A program made the translations under genes and the position numbers. From CF-161 sp035259145 (GTDB taxonomy: Bacteria > Chloroflexota > Dormibacteria > Dormibacterales > Dormibacteraceae), in the NCBI GenBank assembly GCA_035259145.1, contig DATFWQ010000042.1:1-43472 (forward strand): DNA of 43,472 nt. Direction: 5' to 3'. The notes beneath the pieces are model-generated. The model had not been told where the DNA came from. It did no database searches and was given only the letters and a program-made list of their open reading frames with translations. Each line of letters opens with the position of its first letter. The stretch's first letter is position 1. Below are positions 30,620 through 39,258 of the stretch, in pieces.

Positions 30620-31493
30620 CCGGCAGATCAAGTCGGGCGCGACGGCGCCCTTCCTCGAGGCGACGATGGCCTTTGCGACGGTGGCCGCCGCCGCCCTCGT
30701 CTACCTCCCCGTATTTGTTCACGCGGTCGGCGTCTGGCGTGTGGATCAGGAATTCTCGTTCGGTTTCTTGGTCCCGCCGGTATCCCTCGGCCTTGCGGCG
30801 CTGCGCTGGCGGGAGCTGGTCGCCGCCAGGAGCGCCGGACCGCCAGCTGCTCTTGTCGTGCTGGCGACCGGGCTCGTTCTCCTCGTTGTGGGTAGCCACA
30901 GCGACGTCCACGCCCTGGCAGCCGCGTCGTTGCTGCCTGTGGTCCTTGGCGCATCGGCCTACCTCTATGGAGTGTCGACGGCCCGGCTGATCGCGCTGCC
31001 CGCACTGCTGCTCACGGGCGGCCTGTCCTTGTACAGGGGTCTGCTCAGCTCGGTCGGCTTCGCGCTGCAGCAGCTGACCGCGGAGGCGTCGGCAGGAGCC
31101 GCTGCGGTGCTGGGAGTGCCCGTTCGTCGTTCCGGAGTCGACCTCTTCGCCGGGAACGTCCATCTCATCGTCGCTCAGGCCTGCAGTGGGATGGATTCCC
31201 TGCTCGCCCTTCTCTGCCTGGGCCTTGTGTTCACGGCCCTGGCTCGTGCGACGCTTCTGCGGCGGGCTGTGCTCATCGGCCTGGTGCTGCCGATCATCCT
31301 GGCCGCCAACGTCCTTCGCGTCACGCTGGTCCTGATACTGTCGCAGCCTCTCGGCCGCGCCGTCGCCGAGGGGGTCCTCCACGATCTGCTCAGCGCTTCC
31401 CTGTTCGTGGCGGCGACAGTGCTCTTCACGGTCGCCGGTGTCGCTTTGCGATGCACCCCCTCATTCGTCGGTACTCGCTCGTCGTCTGCCTGA
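30600..31493 (+). CDS. Exosortase (transmembrane cysteine transpeptidase family)
   Basis: A 297-residue protein with about eight membrane helices. The three invariant exosortase residues are present: cysteine in AQACSGMDSLLALL (C195), arginine in AANVLRVTLVL (R240) and histidine in GVLHDLLSASLF (H261). Exosortases cut C-terminal sorting signals at the outer face of the membrane and attach the protein to a carrier. The gene overlaps the substrate ORF by 20 bases and the EpsI-like gene by 43, implying coupled translation. An in-frame ATG at 30666 with GAGG upstream is an alternative start and would give 275 residues, still with all catalytic parts. The one-substrate neighbourhood suggests a dedicated enzyme. 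Confidence 0.88.
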   Translation: MRSATVSRQIKSGATAPFLEATMAFATVAAAALVYLPVFVHAVGVWRVDQEFSFGFLVPPVSLGLAALRWRELVAARSAGPPAALVVLATGLVLLVVGSHSDVHALAAASLLPVVLGASAYLYGVSTARLIALPALLLTGGLSLYRGLLSSVGFALQQLTAEASAGAAAVLGVPVRRSGVDLFAGNVHLIVAQACSGMDSLLALLCLGLVFTALARATLLRRAVLIGLVLPIILAANVLRVTLVLILSQPLGRAVAEGVLHDLLSASLFVAATVLFTVAGVALRCTPSFVGTRSSSA

Positions 31494-32053
31494 TCCTCGT
31501 GGGCGGCGGCGCCGCCTCGGCACTCCGGCAGGAGGCCCCCGCGACGCCGAACCTGCCGACTGTCGAGGCGCTGACTTCGGGCAGCTTCTGGCGAGCCGAG
31601 GCCGCCTCGTCGGCGACGGGCTCTGGCATGGCGTACCAACAGTGGCAGCTCGTCGGTGCCTCAGGTCAGCAGGCTTTGTTGTATATCGGCGTAACTTCGC
31701 GAGTTCCGACGATGCTGCGCTGGAGCGGCGAGCTTGGGTACCAGGGCGAAGGCTACTTGGTCGTCGACCGGCGCAATCTCCTTGTTCAGCTCGGACATGG
31801 CCAGCAAGCCACGGCCGGCGAGGCCATGCTGCAGCACCTGTCGGAGCGGCGCGTCATCCGATACGCGATCGTGGGCCCGCATGGCATTGGCCGCGAGGCC
31901 CGCGACTTGATGCTGGGCGCGGCCTGGGACGCGGTCCGTGGCCATGCCGCCGCTTATTACCTCGTACGCGTATCGACGTCAGTGGATAGCGGCGTCGCCG
32001 CAACCGCTCTTTTCGCCCGCGTCCTGTCTCGCCTTGGTGGAGTGGCGGGGTAG
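31451..32053 (+). CDS. EpsI-like exosortase partner protein (DUF3485-type)
   Basis: A 200-residue protein with an N-terminal membrane anchor (YSLVVCLILVGGGAASAL) and an extracytoplasmic domain. Segments ALLYIGVTSRVPTMLRWSGE and LGYQGEGYLVVDRRN resemble the EpsI/DUF3485 domain that is often fused to the exosortase C-terminus or encoded next to it. It lacks the usual cysteine of the classic HxPxxC pattern, so homology is distant. ATG lies within the last 43 bases of the exosortase gene. It completes a substrate-enzyme-partner unit. Role unknown; it may steer the enzyme or its carrier substrate. Confidence 0.68.
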   Translation: MHPLIRRYSLVVCLILVGGGAASALRQEAPATPNLPTVEALTSGSFWRAEAASSATGSGMAYQQWQLVGASGQQALLYIGVTSRVPTMLRWSGELGYQGEGYLVVDRRNLLVQLGHGQQATAGEAMLQHLSERRVIRYAIVGPHGIGREARDLMLGAAWDAVRGHAAAYYLVRVSTSVDSGVAATALFARVLSRLGGVAG

Positions 32054-32059
32054 TCCGCG

Positions 32060-32935
32060 TCAGCCAGAGGCGGCAAACCTGCTCCTGATCGCGGACACGA
32101 TCTCCGCCGGTGCGTCCTCCTGAATGTAATGACTGGCGTCGTTGATCTCGATCACATCGGCATTCGGAAAATCACGCCGCCAGCGGTCCCTGACGTCCTT
32201 GTGGCTGCCGAAGGCTCGGTCCTTCAGGCCCCAGATGACCAACATCGGCTGGCTGGCCAGCCGCTTCGGCGCCTCTGCCGCCAACTGAGCCAGCCATGGC
32301 CGCGACTTCCGGATCTCGCGGGGAAACACAGCCACGCCAAGCCGTGCCTCCGGAGCTGGTTGGGCAGCCCGGTACTGCTCCATGACTTCCGGAGCCATCG
32401 GGTGCGCCACTCCACCGGGCATCAGCGTTTCAACGAAAAAGTTGTTCTTTACAATCGCCCGCTGCATCAACGGGGTGGACATGAAGAGGCTGAAGCCCTT
32501 GAAGAAAAGGCTGTCCGCGGGCCAGTACCAGGTGTTGGCAAAGACAAGACCGTCGATCCGGGACGGGTCGCTGAGAGCCAGTGACATGCCGATGGGACCT
32601 CCCCAGTCCTGGCCCATGACGATGAACTGGTGTAGTTCAAGGCTCTTGACCAGGCTGCCGACCATCTCTGCGTGCTCGCGCGGAGTGTAGCCGTAGCCTT
32701 GCTCGGGCCGGTCAGAGTGACCGAAACCAGGGTAGTCAGGAGCGATGCAGCGGAAGCCATCCCTCAAGCCCCGGATGATGTCGCGGTAAAGAAAGCTCCA
32801 GGTTGGGTTGCCATGCAGTAATACGATCGGCCGCCCAGCGCCCTCGTCCACGTAGTGCATGCGAATGCCTTCATGCTCGTGCCACCGGGACTCGAACGGA
32901 TAGAGGTCTTGTGCGGTCCGAAAGCTCAATTTCAT
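32060..32935 (-). CDS. Haloalkane dehalogenase-like alpha/beta hydrolase
   Basis: A 291-residue alpha/beta hydrolase. Key residues agree with haloalkane dehalogenases: HGNPTWSFLYR (N43, halide-stabilising), nucleophile D110 followed by W111 in GQDWGGPIG, acid D239 in GLKDRAF and base H269 in ASHYIQED. The combination of an asparagine, a tryptophan after the nucleophile and an aspartate after strand 7 resembles subfamily III enzymes. They hydrolyse carbon-halogen bonds to an alcohol and halide; the natural substrate is unknown, and some relatives are epoxide-hydrolase-like. It is convergent with the exosortase unit. ATG at 32935. Confidence 0.86.
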   Translation of the reverse strand: MKLSFRTAQDLYPFESRWHEHEGIRMHYVDEGAGRPIVLLHGNPTWSFLYRDIIRGLRDGFRCIAPDYPGFGHSDRPEQGYGYTPREHAEMVGSLVKSLELHQFIVMGQDWGGPIGMSLALSDPSRIDGLVFANTWYWPADSLFFKGFSLFMSTPLMQRAIVKNNFFVETLMPGGVAHPMAPEVMEQYRAAQPAPEARLGVAVFPREIRKSRPWLAQLAAEAPKRLASQPMLVIWGLKDRAFGSHKDVRDRWRRDFPNADVIEINDASHYIQEDAPAEIVSAIRSRFAASG

Positions 32936-33150
32936 GTCGTGTTCTCCTCGGCGGGGCCCAGCAAGGTCCCGAACACTCTCGGCATCGGATAGAGGGCGCC
33001 CGAGAGCTCAACCCAAATCGACCCCGAGGCGCGAATTCTACGCCGGGGATTCCCGAGACCCGTGGGTTCGATCTGCGGTTCCAGGGGTCGTGGCGATTAC
33101 CCCGTCTCGCCCGCCTGCCCCGCGTCGAAGATGGCGTAAATCTATCTGGT

Positions 33151-33603
33151 GTGGGCATTGACGACAGGGAACGGCGGCAGAGGCTTCGCTTTGGACCACC
33201 GGCCGGGCCGCCGCTCACGACCCCTCCCCGGGTGCGCCGACTGCCCACCGGCCTGCTGGTGGCGAGCGCATTCATGGGTGCTGCTGCTGCGACAGCAGCA
33301 GCCTTCCTGCTGGCGACGCCGCACGGCCACGTTGCGCCGGGCTGTTGGTGGTGGACCGCAACCAGAGCGGGCGATGTCGTACCTGGTGGCCTCGGCTGCC
33401 TGCGTGGCTACTATCGGGGCGGCGGCTCTATCGCCGAGGGGCCGAGACCGGCCGATTATGCCCTGGCCATCGCTTACGGCGAACCCGACCAGCCGAAAGG
33501 ACGAGCACCCTGCCCGTTCCGCTCAGGTGACGCTGTCGTGGTGCGCTATCACGCTGTGTTTGACGACGGGCGGACGATCGCTGTCATCGATGACTGTCGT
33601 TGA
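33151..33603 (+). CDS. Small membrane-anchored extracytoplasmic protein, unknown
   Basis: A 150-residue ORF from a GTG at 33151 (longer frame upstream is a shadow of the divergent dehalogenase region). After a basic, Pro-rich start comes one hydrophobic helix (LLVASAFMGAAAATAAAFLLA), then a compact domain with four cysteines (PGCWWW, GLGCLRGYYRGG, APCPFRSGD, IDDCR) that could form two disulfides outside the cell, and strands ALAIAYGEP and VVVRYHAVFDDGRT. No family recognised. It ends 13 bp before the convergent nadB stop. The start codon is uncertain. Confidence 0.55.
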   Translation: MGIDDRERRQRLRFGPPAGPPLTTPPRVRRLPTGLLVASAFMGAAAATAAAFLLATPHGHVAPGCWWWTATRAGDVVPGGLGCLRGYYRGGGSIAEGPRPADYALAIAYGEPDQPKGRAPCPFRSGDAVVVRYHAVFDDGRTIAVIDDCR

Positions 33604-33616
33604 TCGACGGAGCTGG

Positions 33617-35218
33617 TCACCGGCATCCGCGTAGCCGCCGGAAACGCGTCAGCTCGACCTGGCGGGCGTGCGCGTTTGCTGCACCGACCTCAGGTCGCGG
33701 ACGGACCTCCACATGCGGGTCCTTGCCCGCGGCTCGCCTCACGGCCACTTCGAGCCGCTGCCAATCGATGCTCTCATTCGGATAGTCATCGCGTGAATGC
33801 GCCCCGCGGGATTCCTTACGGGCTATCGCGGATTGCAGAACCAGGCACGCAAGCCGCCTGGCCGCTTCGGCCGTGGTGCCGCATCCGACGTCAGCATTCA
33901 GGCGGTGCAGGCCCTCCAGCATCGGGACTGCGGAGCGTAGTGGTCCCGCCGACGCCGCCAGCAGGCGGCGGACGTCATCGAGCCGCAGGCGTCCGCCGGA
34001 AGGTGCTTCTACCTCCGTGCAGGGGGTTCGCCCACGACCGTGCACCGGTGCGACCAGCGCGCTTCTTCCGGCCAGCCGTCCCAGTACGACCGCTTCCAGC
34101 AGCGAGTTGCTGGCAAGTCGATTGGCTCCATGTGCGCCAGAGCGGGTGCACTCGCCGGCCGCGAGGAGTCCTCTCACGGTCGTTCGACCCCGGACGTCGA
34201 CGACGATCCCACCCATCGTGTAGTGCGCGGCCGGCGCCACCGGTACCAGATCTCGTCCTGGGTCGATTCCAACCCGCCGGCAGCGCGCCACGAAGCCCGG
34301 AAAGCCCCTTCGGAGGCCGGCCTCGCCGATCGGAGCCGCGTCGAGAAAGACGCATCGGCTGCCTGTTCTCCGCAGATGGAGGGCAATCGTTCTGGCGACA
34401 GTGGCGCGCGTGGCCAGCTCGCCTCGCGGATCGGCGTCGAGCAGAAAGCGCCTCCCGTCAGCGTCGACCAGGACCGCTCCCGCCCCACGCAGAGCCTCGG
34501 TCACGAGAAACGTGCGGTGTGGGCCCGCGTATGCCGTGGGGTGAAACTGCACGAACTCCAGGTCCGCCACGTCTGCGCCGGCCTCGAGGGCCGCGACCAG
34601 TCCGGCTCCATGACAGACGCTTGTCGTGGTCGATCGAGCGAACAGTCCCCCGTAGCCGCCGGTGGCGAGCACTGTTGCGTTTCCACGCAGCTCGATGAGC
34701 TCGTCGCCCAGGCGAAACCTGGCGCCGACGACGAGATCGCCCGCCTTCAGAAACCCCTCCAGCCAGGCGCCGTCGACCCAGCGCAAACGGCCACGTTGAC
34801 GCATCGCCGCCGCTTCACGGCGCAGGGCGGACATGATGGCGGCGCCGCTGCAATCACCGCCGGCATGAAGGACGCGAGGCCGCGAATGGGCACCCTCGAG
34901 GACAAGGGCGCGGTTGCCCCCCGCACCGGCGTCGAACACGACGCCGTGCGCCTCCAGCCAGGCCACCGCCCGTGGCGCCTCGCATACCAGCAACTTGACG
35001 GTCGAGGCGTCGCACACTCCAGCCCCTGCCGACAGAGTGTCCGCCTCGTGCAGCTCAGGGGAGTCGTCGCAGCCGACCGCGGCCGCAATGCCGCCCTGGG
35101 CCAGCTCTGAGGAGCCTGGTCCCGCGGACGCGACGACAACCGAAGCCCCGGCTTCTGCCGCCTCGAGCGCGGCGGACAGGGCTGCGACCCCGCTGCCGAC
35201 GACCAGGACGTCAGTCAT
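33617..35218 (-). CDS. nadB: L-aspartate oxidase
   Basis: A 533-residue flavoprotein that oxidises L-aspartate to iminoaspartate, the first step of NAD de novo synthesis. FAD Rossmann motif LVVGSGVAALSAALEA, the fumarate-reductase-like ELAQGGIAAAVG, EFVQFHPTAYAG, a YTMGGIVVDVRGRT block and the GECTRSGAHGANRLASNSLLEA motif are typical of NadB. The C-terminal helical domain is present. ATG at 35218 is the correct start (MTDVLVVGSG); the open frame to 35350 only shadows nadA. The ATG overlaps the nadA stop (ATGA). Last gene of the nrtR-nadC-nadA-nadB operon. Confidence 0.94.
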   Translation of the reverse strand: MTDVLVVGSGVAALSAALEAAEAGASVVVASAGPGSSELAQGGIAAAVGCDDSPELHEADTLSAGAGVCDASTVKLLVCEAPRAVAWLEAHGVVFDAGAGGNRALVLEGAHSRPRVLHAGGDCSGAAIMSALRREAAAMRQRGRLRWVDGAWLEGFLKAGDLVVGARFRLGDELIELRGNATVLATGGYGGLFARSTTTSVCHGAGLVAALEAGADVADLEFVQFHPTAYAGPHRTFLVTEALRGAGAVLVDADGRRFLLDADPRGELATRATVARTIALHLRRTGSRCVFLDAAPIGEAGLRRGFPGFVARCRRVGIDPGRDLVPVAPAAHYTMGGIVVDVRGRTTVRGLLAAGECTRSGAHGANRLASNSLLEAVVLGRLAGRSALVAPVHGRGRTPCTEVEAPSGGRLRLDDVRRLLAASAGPLRSAVPMLEGLHRLNADVGCGTTAEAARRLACLVLQSAIARKESRGAHSRDDYPNESIDWQRLEVAVRRAAGKDPHVEVRPRPEVGAANAHARQVELTRFRRLRGCR

Positions 35219-36237
35219 CCCACGCTGACCATCCGCTCCAGAGCGATGCGGGCCTGCGATGCCACAGGCTCGGGCACGGTGATGTCGTGGATGCCGTCTC
35301 GGAGGGAGCGCACCAGCTTCGGCAACGTGATTTTCTTCATGTAGCGGCAAACCGCTCGCTCGCTTACGGCGTAGAAGCGTTTGTCAGCGTCGGGTACCTC
35401 CTTTCGCAGCCGGTGGAGAATGCCGATCTCGGTCGCGACCACGAAGGACTTGCGCGGGGACATGCGGGCGTGTCGGACCATGCCTTCGGTGGAAAGGATG
35501 TGCACGCGGTCGGCGTCCAGGTCTCCCGCAGCGGAGTAGAACATGCACGAGCTGGCGCAGCCACACTCCGGATGAACCATGAGATCGGCGTCGCCATGCT
35601 CCTGCCGCGCCCGCTCCAGGTCGGCCGGCCGGATGCCGGCGTGGACGTGGCATTCGCCGGGCCAGACGTGCATGGAGCGGCCTGTAATCCGCTCCAGGTA
35701 AGTACCCAGGAACATATCGGGGGCGAACAGGATGGGCTGGTCGGCTGGGATGGCCTCGATCACCGCTTTGGCGTTGCCCGATGTGCAGCACCAGTCGCTC
35801 TCGGCCTTGACCTCCGCGCTGGTGTTGACGTAGGTGACGGCGACAGCCCCGGGGTGCCGAGCCTTCCATGCCCGAAGCTGGTCGGCATCGATCGTGTCGG
35901 CTAGCGAACAGCCTGCTTCGAGATCGGGCAGCAAGATGCGTTTGGCGGGGTTGAGGATGGCGGCGGTCTCGGCCATGAAGTGGACCCCGCAGAAGAGGAT
36001 GCCCCTGGCATCGGTCCGGGCTGCCGCCCTCGCCAGGCCAAGCGAGTCACCGACGATGTCGGCGACGTCCTGCACCTCAGGCACCTGGTAGTTATGTGCC
36101 AGGATCACCGTCTTCCGTTCCGAGGCCAGGCGGCGCACCTCCTCCTGAAGCTCGGCCACGTCTGGCGGAAGCTGGCGGCGGCGGTAGCAAGCAGCGTGAG
36201 CTCCGAGCCGAGCGGTCAGCCCTGAATTCAACTGCAC
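35215..36237 (-). CDS. nadA: Quinolinate synthase
   Basis: A 340-residue iron-sulfur enzyme that condenses iminoaspartate with dihydroxyacetone phosphate to quinolinate. Signature parts: VILAHNYQVPEVQDVADIVG, CGVHFMAETAAIL, VTYVNTSAEVKAESD, and the three cluster cysteines at EAGCSLAD, HPECGCASSC and ERAVCRYMKK. The GTG start (36237) overlaps the nadC end by ten bases; the stop overlaps the nadB ATG. The N-terminal 25 residues are poorly conserved, so the exact start may be later. It passes product directly to NadC. Confidence 0.95.
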   Translation of the reverse strand: MQLNSGLTARLGAHAACYRRRQLPPDVAELQEEVRRLASERKTVILAHNYQVPEVQDVADIVGDSLGLARAAARTDARGILFCGVHFMAETAAILNPAKRILLPDLEAGCSLADTIDADQLRAWKARHPGAVAVTYVNTSAEVKAESDWCCTSGNAKAVIEAIPADQPILFAPDMFLGTYLERITGRSMHVWPGECHVHAGIRPADLERARQEHGDADLMVHPECGCASSCMFYSAAGDLDADRVHILSTEGMVRHARMSPRKSFVVATEIGILHRLRKEVPDADKRFYAVSERAVCRYMKKITLPKLVRSLRDGIHDITVPEPVASQARIALERMVSVG

Positions 36238-37085
36238 GGTCGTCTGTGCCAGGTCCTGTCAACCTCCATCGAGACGTCCAGCGCTGGAGCGGAGTGGGTC
36301 AGGGCGCCGACCGAGATCCGATCGACCCCGGTCGCCGCATAGGCGCCGATCGTGGCCAGGCTGACTCCTCCTGACACTTCGAGGAGGGCGCGGCCCCCTG
36401 TCAGGCGAACCGCCTCAGCGACCTGGCCGACGTCCATATTGTCGAGCAGGACGACGTCCACTCCCTCGGCCACGGCGGCTTCCATTTCCTCGAGTGACTC
36501 CACTTCCACCTGCAGTGGACGGCTGGGTAGACGGGCCAGGCTGATGGCCTGCCGGGTGCCGCCTGCCGCAGCCACGTGGTTGTCCTTCACAAGGACGGCG
36601 GACGCGAGGTCAGAGCGGTGGTTGACGCCGCCGCCCATCCGTACGGCGTATCGCTGGAGCGCGCGAAGGCCTGGGGCGGTCTTCCGTGTGTCCAGCACGA
36701 CGGTCTTCGACCCAGCCGCATCGACAAATCGGCGAGTCAGCGTGGCTACGCCAGAGAGCTGCTGAACGAAGTTGAGGGCAGTGCGCTCGGCCCGGAGGAG
36801 GCTGGCCAGCGGCCCATTGAGTCGCGCCAGGATCTGATGGGCCGAGATGAAGGTTCCATCCTCGACGACCGCCTCGAACCGCACCGAGCAGTCGACCTGA
36901 CGAAATACTTCGTGGGCGATGGGCAAGCCGGCAACCACACCGGCCGACCGGGCGATCAAGTGGGCCGATCCCTGGAGGGTCGGCGGCACCACCGCCTCCG
37001 TCGTGACGTCGCTGTCGACGGCGTCCTCCATCAGGGCTTCCCTGACCTTGGCTTCGACCTGCTCCCACGGGATTGGCGTCCTCAT
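36228..37085 (-). CDS. nadC: Nicotinate-nucleotide pyrophosphorylase (carboxylating)
   Basis: A 285-residue enzyme that turns quinolinate and PRPP into nicotinate mononucleotide, CO2 and pyrophosphate. Clear landmarks are LMEDAVDSDVTTEAVVPP, RAERTALNFVQQLSGVATLT, VVLDTRKTAPGLRALQRYAVRMGGG (phosphoribosyl and quinolinate-binding Arg/Lys), HRSDLASAVLVKDNH and VVLLDNMDVGQVAEAV. ATG at 37085 overlaps the upstream regulator's stop by four bases; the open frame to 37472 shadows that regulator. It is the second gene of the NAD operon. Confidence 0.96.
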   Translation of the reverse strand: MRTPIPWEQVEAKVREALMEDAVDSDVTTEAVVPPTLQGSAHLIARSAGVVAGLPIAHEVFRQVDCSVRFEAVVEDGTFISAHQILARLNGPLASLLRAERTALNFVQQLSGVATLTRRFVDAAGSKTVVLDTRKTAPGLRALQRYAVRMGGGVNHRSDLASAVLVKDNHVAAAGGTRQAISLARLPSRPLQVEVESLEEMEAAVAEGVDVVLLDNMDVGQVAEAVRLTGGRALLEVSGGVSLATIGAYAATGVDRISVGALTHSAPALDVSMEVDRTWHRRPCS

Positions 37086-37870
37086 TCCGCGGCGCTGTCT
37101 CCCGGGATGGTGTCGTGCCACGGCAGCTCTCTCGCCCAGGTACCCATGACTGGGCCCGTGAAGCGGTAGAGGTCCCCGGGCCGGCCGACGCGGCCGACCG
37201 AAGCCCGCCTGCCGACGTGGACCAGGACACCGGATGCGAACAGGGGGCTGAACGCCTTCTTGAAGTTGCCCGTGTTCAGACGCAAGAGCGCCGGGTCGAG
37301 GATTGCCGCGTAGACCGCTCTGAGCTCGGGCAGCGTGACCGTTTCCGGCAGCAGCTGGAAGGCCAGCCACGAGTAGCGCAGCTTTGCCTGGGCCCGGTTG
37401 GTAGCCACCCGGAGCATGTCCGCGTGGTCGAAGGCCAGAGACTCTGCCGGCAGTCCGCGGACAGGGACCCACTCAGCCCGCATGATTCCGCCTCCAGGGG
37501 CCAGGCTCAGCCCATCGCTCCGCTCCAACGCGAGATGCGCGACCGAGACGACGCGGCCACGAGAGTCGCGGTCGGGTGCTCCGAAGGTGCCCAGCTGCTC
37601 GAGGTACCAGTTGGCAGCGTCGAGGCCTGCCTTGGTCTGAAGGGCGCGCCGGGCGGCGCCGTCGAACGACTCGTCGGCTCTGACGAGCACGCCTGGGAAG
37701 GACCACTTACCCGCAAAGGCGGCGTCCTCGCGCTTGACGAGGAGGACCTGCCAGGCGCGATGGATTGGCTCATCAAGGCTGACGGTGAAGAGGATTACGT
37801 CTACCGCCACCACGGTATTTGGCTGGAGCCGGGTGATCGGGGCGGAGGTCTTCGTGGTTCGGGCTGTCAT
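37082..37870 (-). CDS. nrtR: NrtR-type Nudix-related transcriptional regulator of NAD synthesis
   Basis: A 262-residue protein with a Nudix domain and a C-terminal winged helix. The Nudix box is degenerate: in GVLVRADESFDGAARRALQT the catalytic glutamates after the arginine are replaced (A76, T79, K80), so hydrolase activity should be lost, as in NrtR repressors that sense ADP-ribose. The C-terminal part (LNTGNFKKAFSPLFASGVL and VGRVGRPGDLYRFTG) is the DNA-binding wing. It leads the operon nrtR-nadC-nadA-nadB, exactly the expected regulon, and probably represses it through a palindrome just upstream (37894-37903). Confidence 0.88.
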   Translation of the reverse strand: MTARTTKTSAPITRLQPNTVVAVDVILFTVSLDEPIHRAWQVLLVKREDAAFAGKWSFPGVLVRADESFDGAARRALQTKAGLDAANWYLEQLGTFGAPDRDSRGRVVSVAHLALERSDGLSLAPGGGIMRAEWVPVRGLPAESLAFDHADMLRVATNRAQAKLRYSWLAFQLLPETVTLPELRAVYAAILDPALLRLNTGNFKKAFSPLFASGVLVHVGRRASVGRVGRPGDLYRFTGPVMGTWARELPWHDTIPGDSAAE

Positions 37871-37893
37871 CTGACCGAGGTTTGACTTTAGCA

Positions 37894-37903
37894 GATTCTA
37901 ATC
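37894..37903 (-). promoter_or_regulatory. Candidate NrtR operator over the -10 of the NAD operon
   Basis: GATTCTAATC is a palindrome with arms GATT/AATC, 23 bp upstream of the nrtR start. On the minus strand it reads GATTAGAATC and contains TAGAAT, a good -10 box. Binding there would block the promoter of the whole operon. No convincing -35 was found. The site is called from symmetry and position, not from a known NrtR consensus. Confidence 0.45.
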
Positions 37904-37992
37904 AGGTGGATCCAAATCTCTGGCGAGGCATCTCGGGCCTGCTGAGGTGGTGAGGCCAGCGGGTCCAGCCAAGGAGGACACCTGCGTGCGGT

Positions 37993-39258
37993 CTATCCCG
38001 CCGCCTCCTCGGATTCTGCGTCCGGCAGGTCGCGGAGAGTTCGGAGGGGGCTGAGCGTGGTGGGCAGTGCGCAGCACACCGTGATAGCCGCGGCCGTGAC
38101 GAGCGCCAATCGGAGGCCGATGAGCTGACCCAGCAATCCGCCGGCCAGTGAGGCCGCAACGCTGCCGGCGTTGATGACGAGCCCGACCCCGGCGGTGGTC
38201 CGGCCGAGCAGCTGATCTGGGATCACGGCTTGCTGTATCGCCTGCTGTGCGACGTTGTAGGTCATCACGCCTACGCCGCTGATGAGGGCGCCAATGATGA
38301 GCAGTGGAAAGATCAACGGCCTGTGCGCAAAGGCGGCACCAGTGCGAACGAGAACGCCGGCCGCCAGTAAGAACGTGGCGACGACCATAGCGAGTCCGAG
38401 TCCTGCCCGACGCTGGAGCGGTCGGATAAGTAGCGAGCCGAGCAGCGAGCTGAGGCTGGACGCCACGAAAACCAGGCCCAGACTCGCCGGTGGGATTCCG
38501 ATCTGTCCGACAAATAGGAGGACGAAGACGGCGGCGGACATGCCGCTTCCAGTGTTCGCGATGAGGAGCGTGCCCGTAATCGCCCTCAAGAGCGGCTGCC
38601 GCCGTAACAGCGTGAATCCTGCGATTGCCTCGCGAGCCACGTGCCGTCGTCTTGCACGCTCCACCCGCGGCTCGCTCAGGCGGAGCCAGAAGGCCGTTGC
38701 CGCCCCGACCAGGAACGATGACGCGTCAATCACGATCGCCACTGGCGCGGTCAGCAGCTGGACCGCGGCTCCCGCGAGCCCTGGGCCGATCAACGAAGCC
38801 ACCGTCCTGCTCGTCTGGTAGCGGGTATTCGCCTCCACGAGCCGGTCTCGCCCCACCAGCGTCGGCAGGAACGAGACCTGAGCAACGCCGAAGAACGCAG
38901 CCGCCGACCCCGCGAGAAAAGCGACGACATAGAGTTGTTGGATCGAAAGCACGTGTATGGCTGCCGCCACCGGCACCGTTGCCAGCACGGTCGCGCTCGC
39001 GAGCTGCGTGACGATCATTACGGGCCGGCGTCGGGCTCTGTCCAGCCACACGCCGGCGACCATGCCGAAGAGCAGGCCCGGAGCGAATTGAAGGGCTGCC
39101 AGCACGCCCATCTCGGCGGGGGTTGCACGCAACGTGAGTGCAGCCGCGATCGGCAGGGCGAGCAGCGTGAACTGGGAGCCGAGCATGGAGACGGATTGGC
39201 CGCTCCAGAACTTCAGGAACTCTGGGTCGCGGAGCAAGCCCGGCTGGCCAGTGCTCAT
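37993..39258 (-). CDS. MFS transporter, EntS/MFS_3 type exporter
   Basis: A 421-residue major-facilitator protein with about twelve helices. Features typical of the EntS-like exporters are the start LLRDPEFLKFWSGQSVSMLGSQ, the cytoplasmic loop GMVAGVWLDRARRRPVM, QVSFLPTLVGRDRLVEANTR in the fifth-sixth segment, and the late TYNVAQQAIQQAVIPDQLLGR. Substrate is unknown (siderophores, macrolides or other hydrophobic compounds in relatives). Start at ATG 39258 (MSTGQPGLLRD); an in-frame ATG at 39300 would add 14 residues without improving the helix plan. Divergent from the YCII gene. Confidence 0.88.
   Translation of the reverse strand: MSTGQPGLLRDPEFLKFWSGQSVSMLGSQFTLLALPIAAALTLRATPAEMGVLAALQFAPGLLFGMVAGVWLDRARRRPVMIVTQLASATVLATVPVAAAIHVLSIQQLYVVAFLAGSAAAFFGVAQVSFLPTLVGRDRLVEANTRYQTSRTVASLIGPGLAGAAVQLLTAPVAIVIDASSFLVGAATAFWLRLSEPRVERARRRHVAREAIAGFTLLRRQPLLRAITGTLLIANTGSGMSAAVFVLLFVGQIGIPPASLGLVFVASSLSSLLGSLLIRPLQRRAGLGLAMVVATFLLAAGVLVRTGAAFAHRPLIFPLLIIGALISGVGVMTYNVAQQAIQQAVIPDQLLGRTTAGVGLVINAGSVAASLAGGLLGQLIGLRLALVTAAAITVCCALPTTLSPLRTLRDLPDAESEEAAG

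Noticed and set aside
33001..33110. GGTTCGATC-like T-loop suggesting a tRNA
   Set aside because: No matching acceptor, D and anticodon stems around it.
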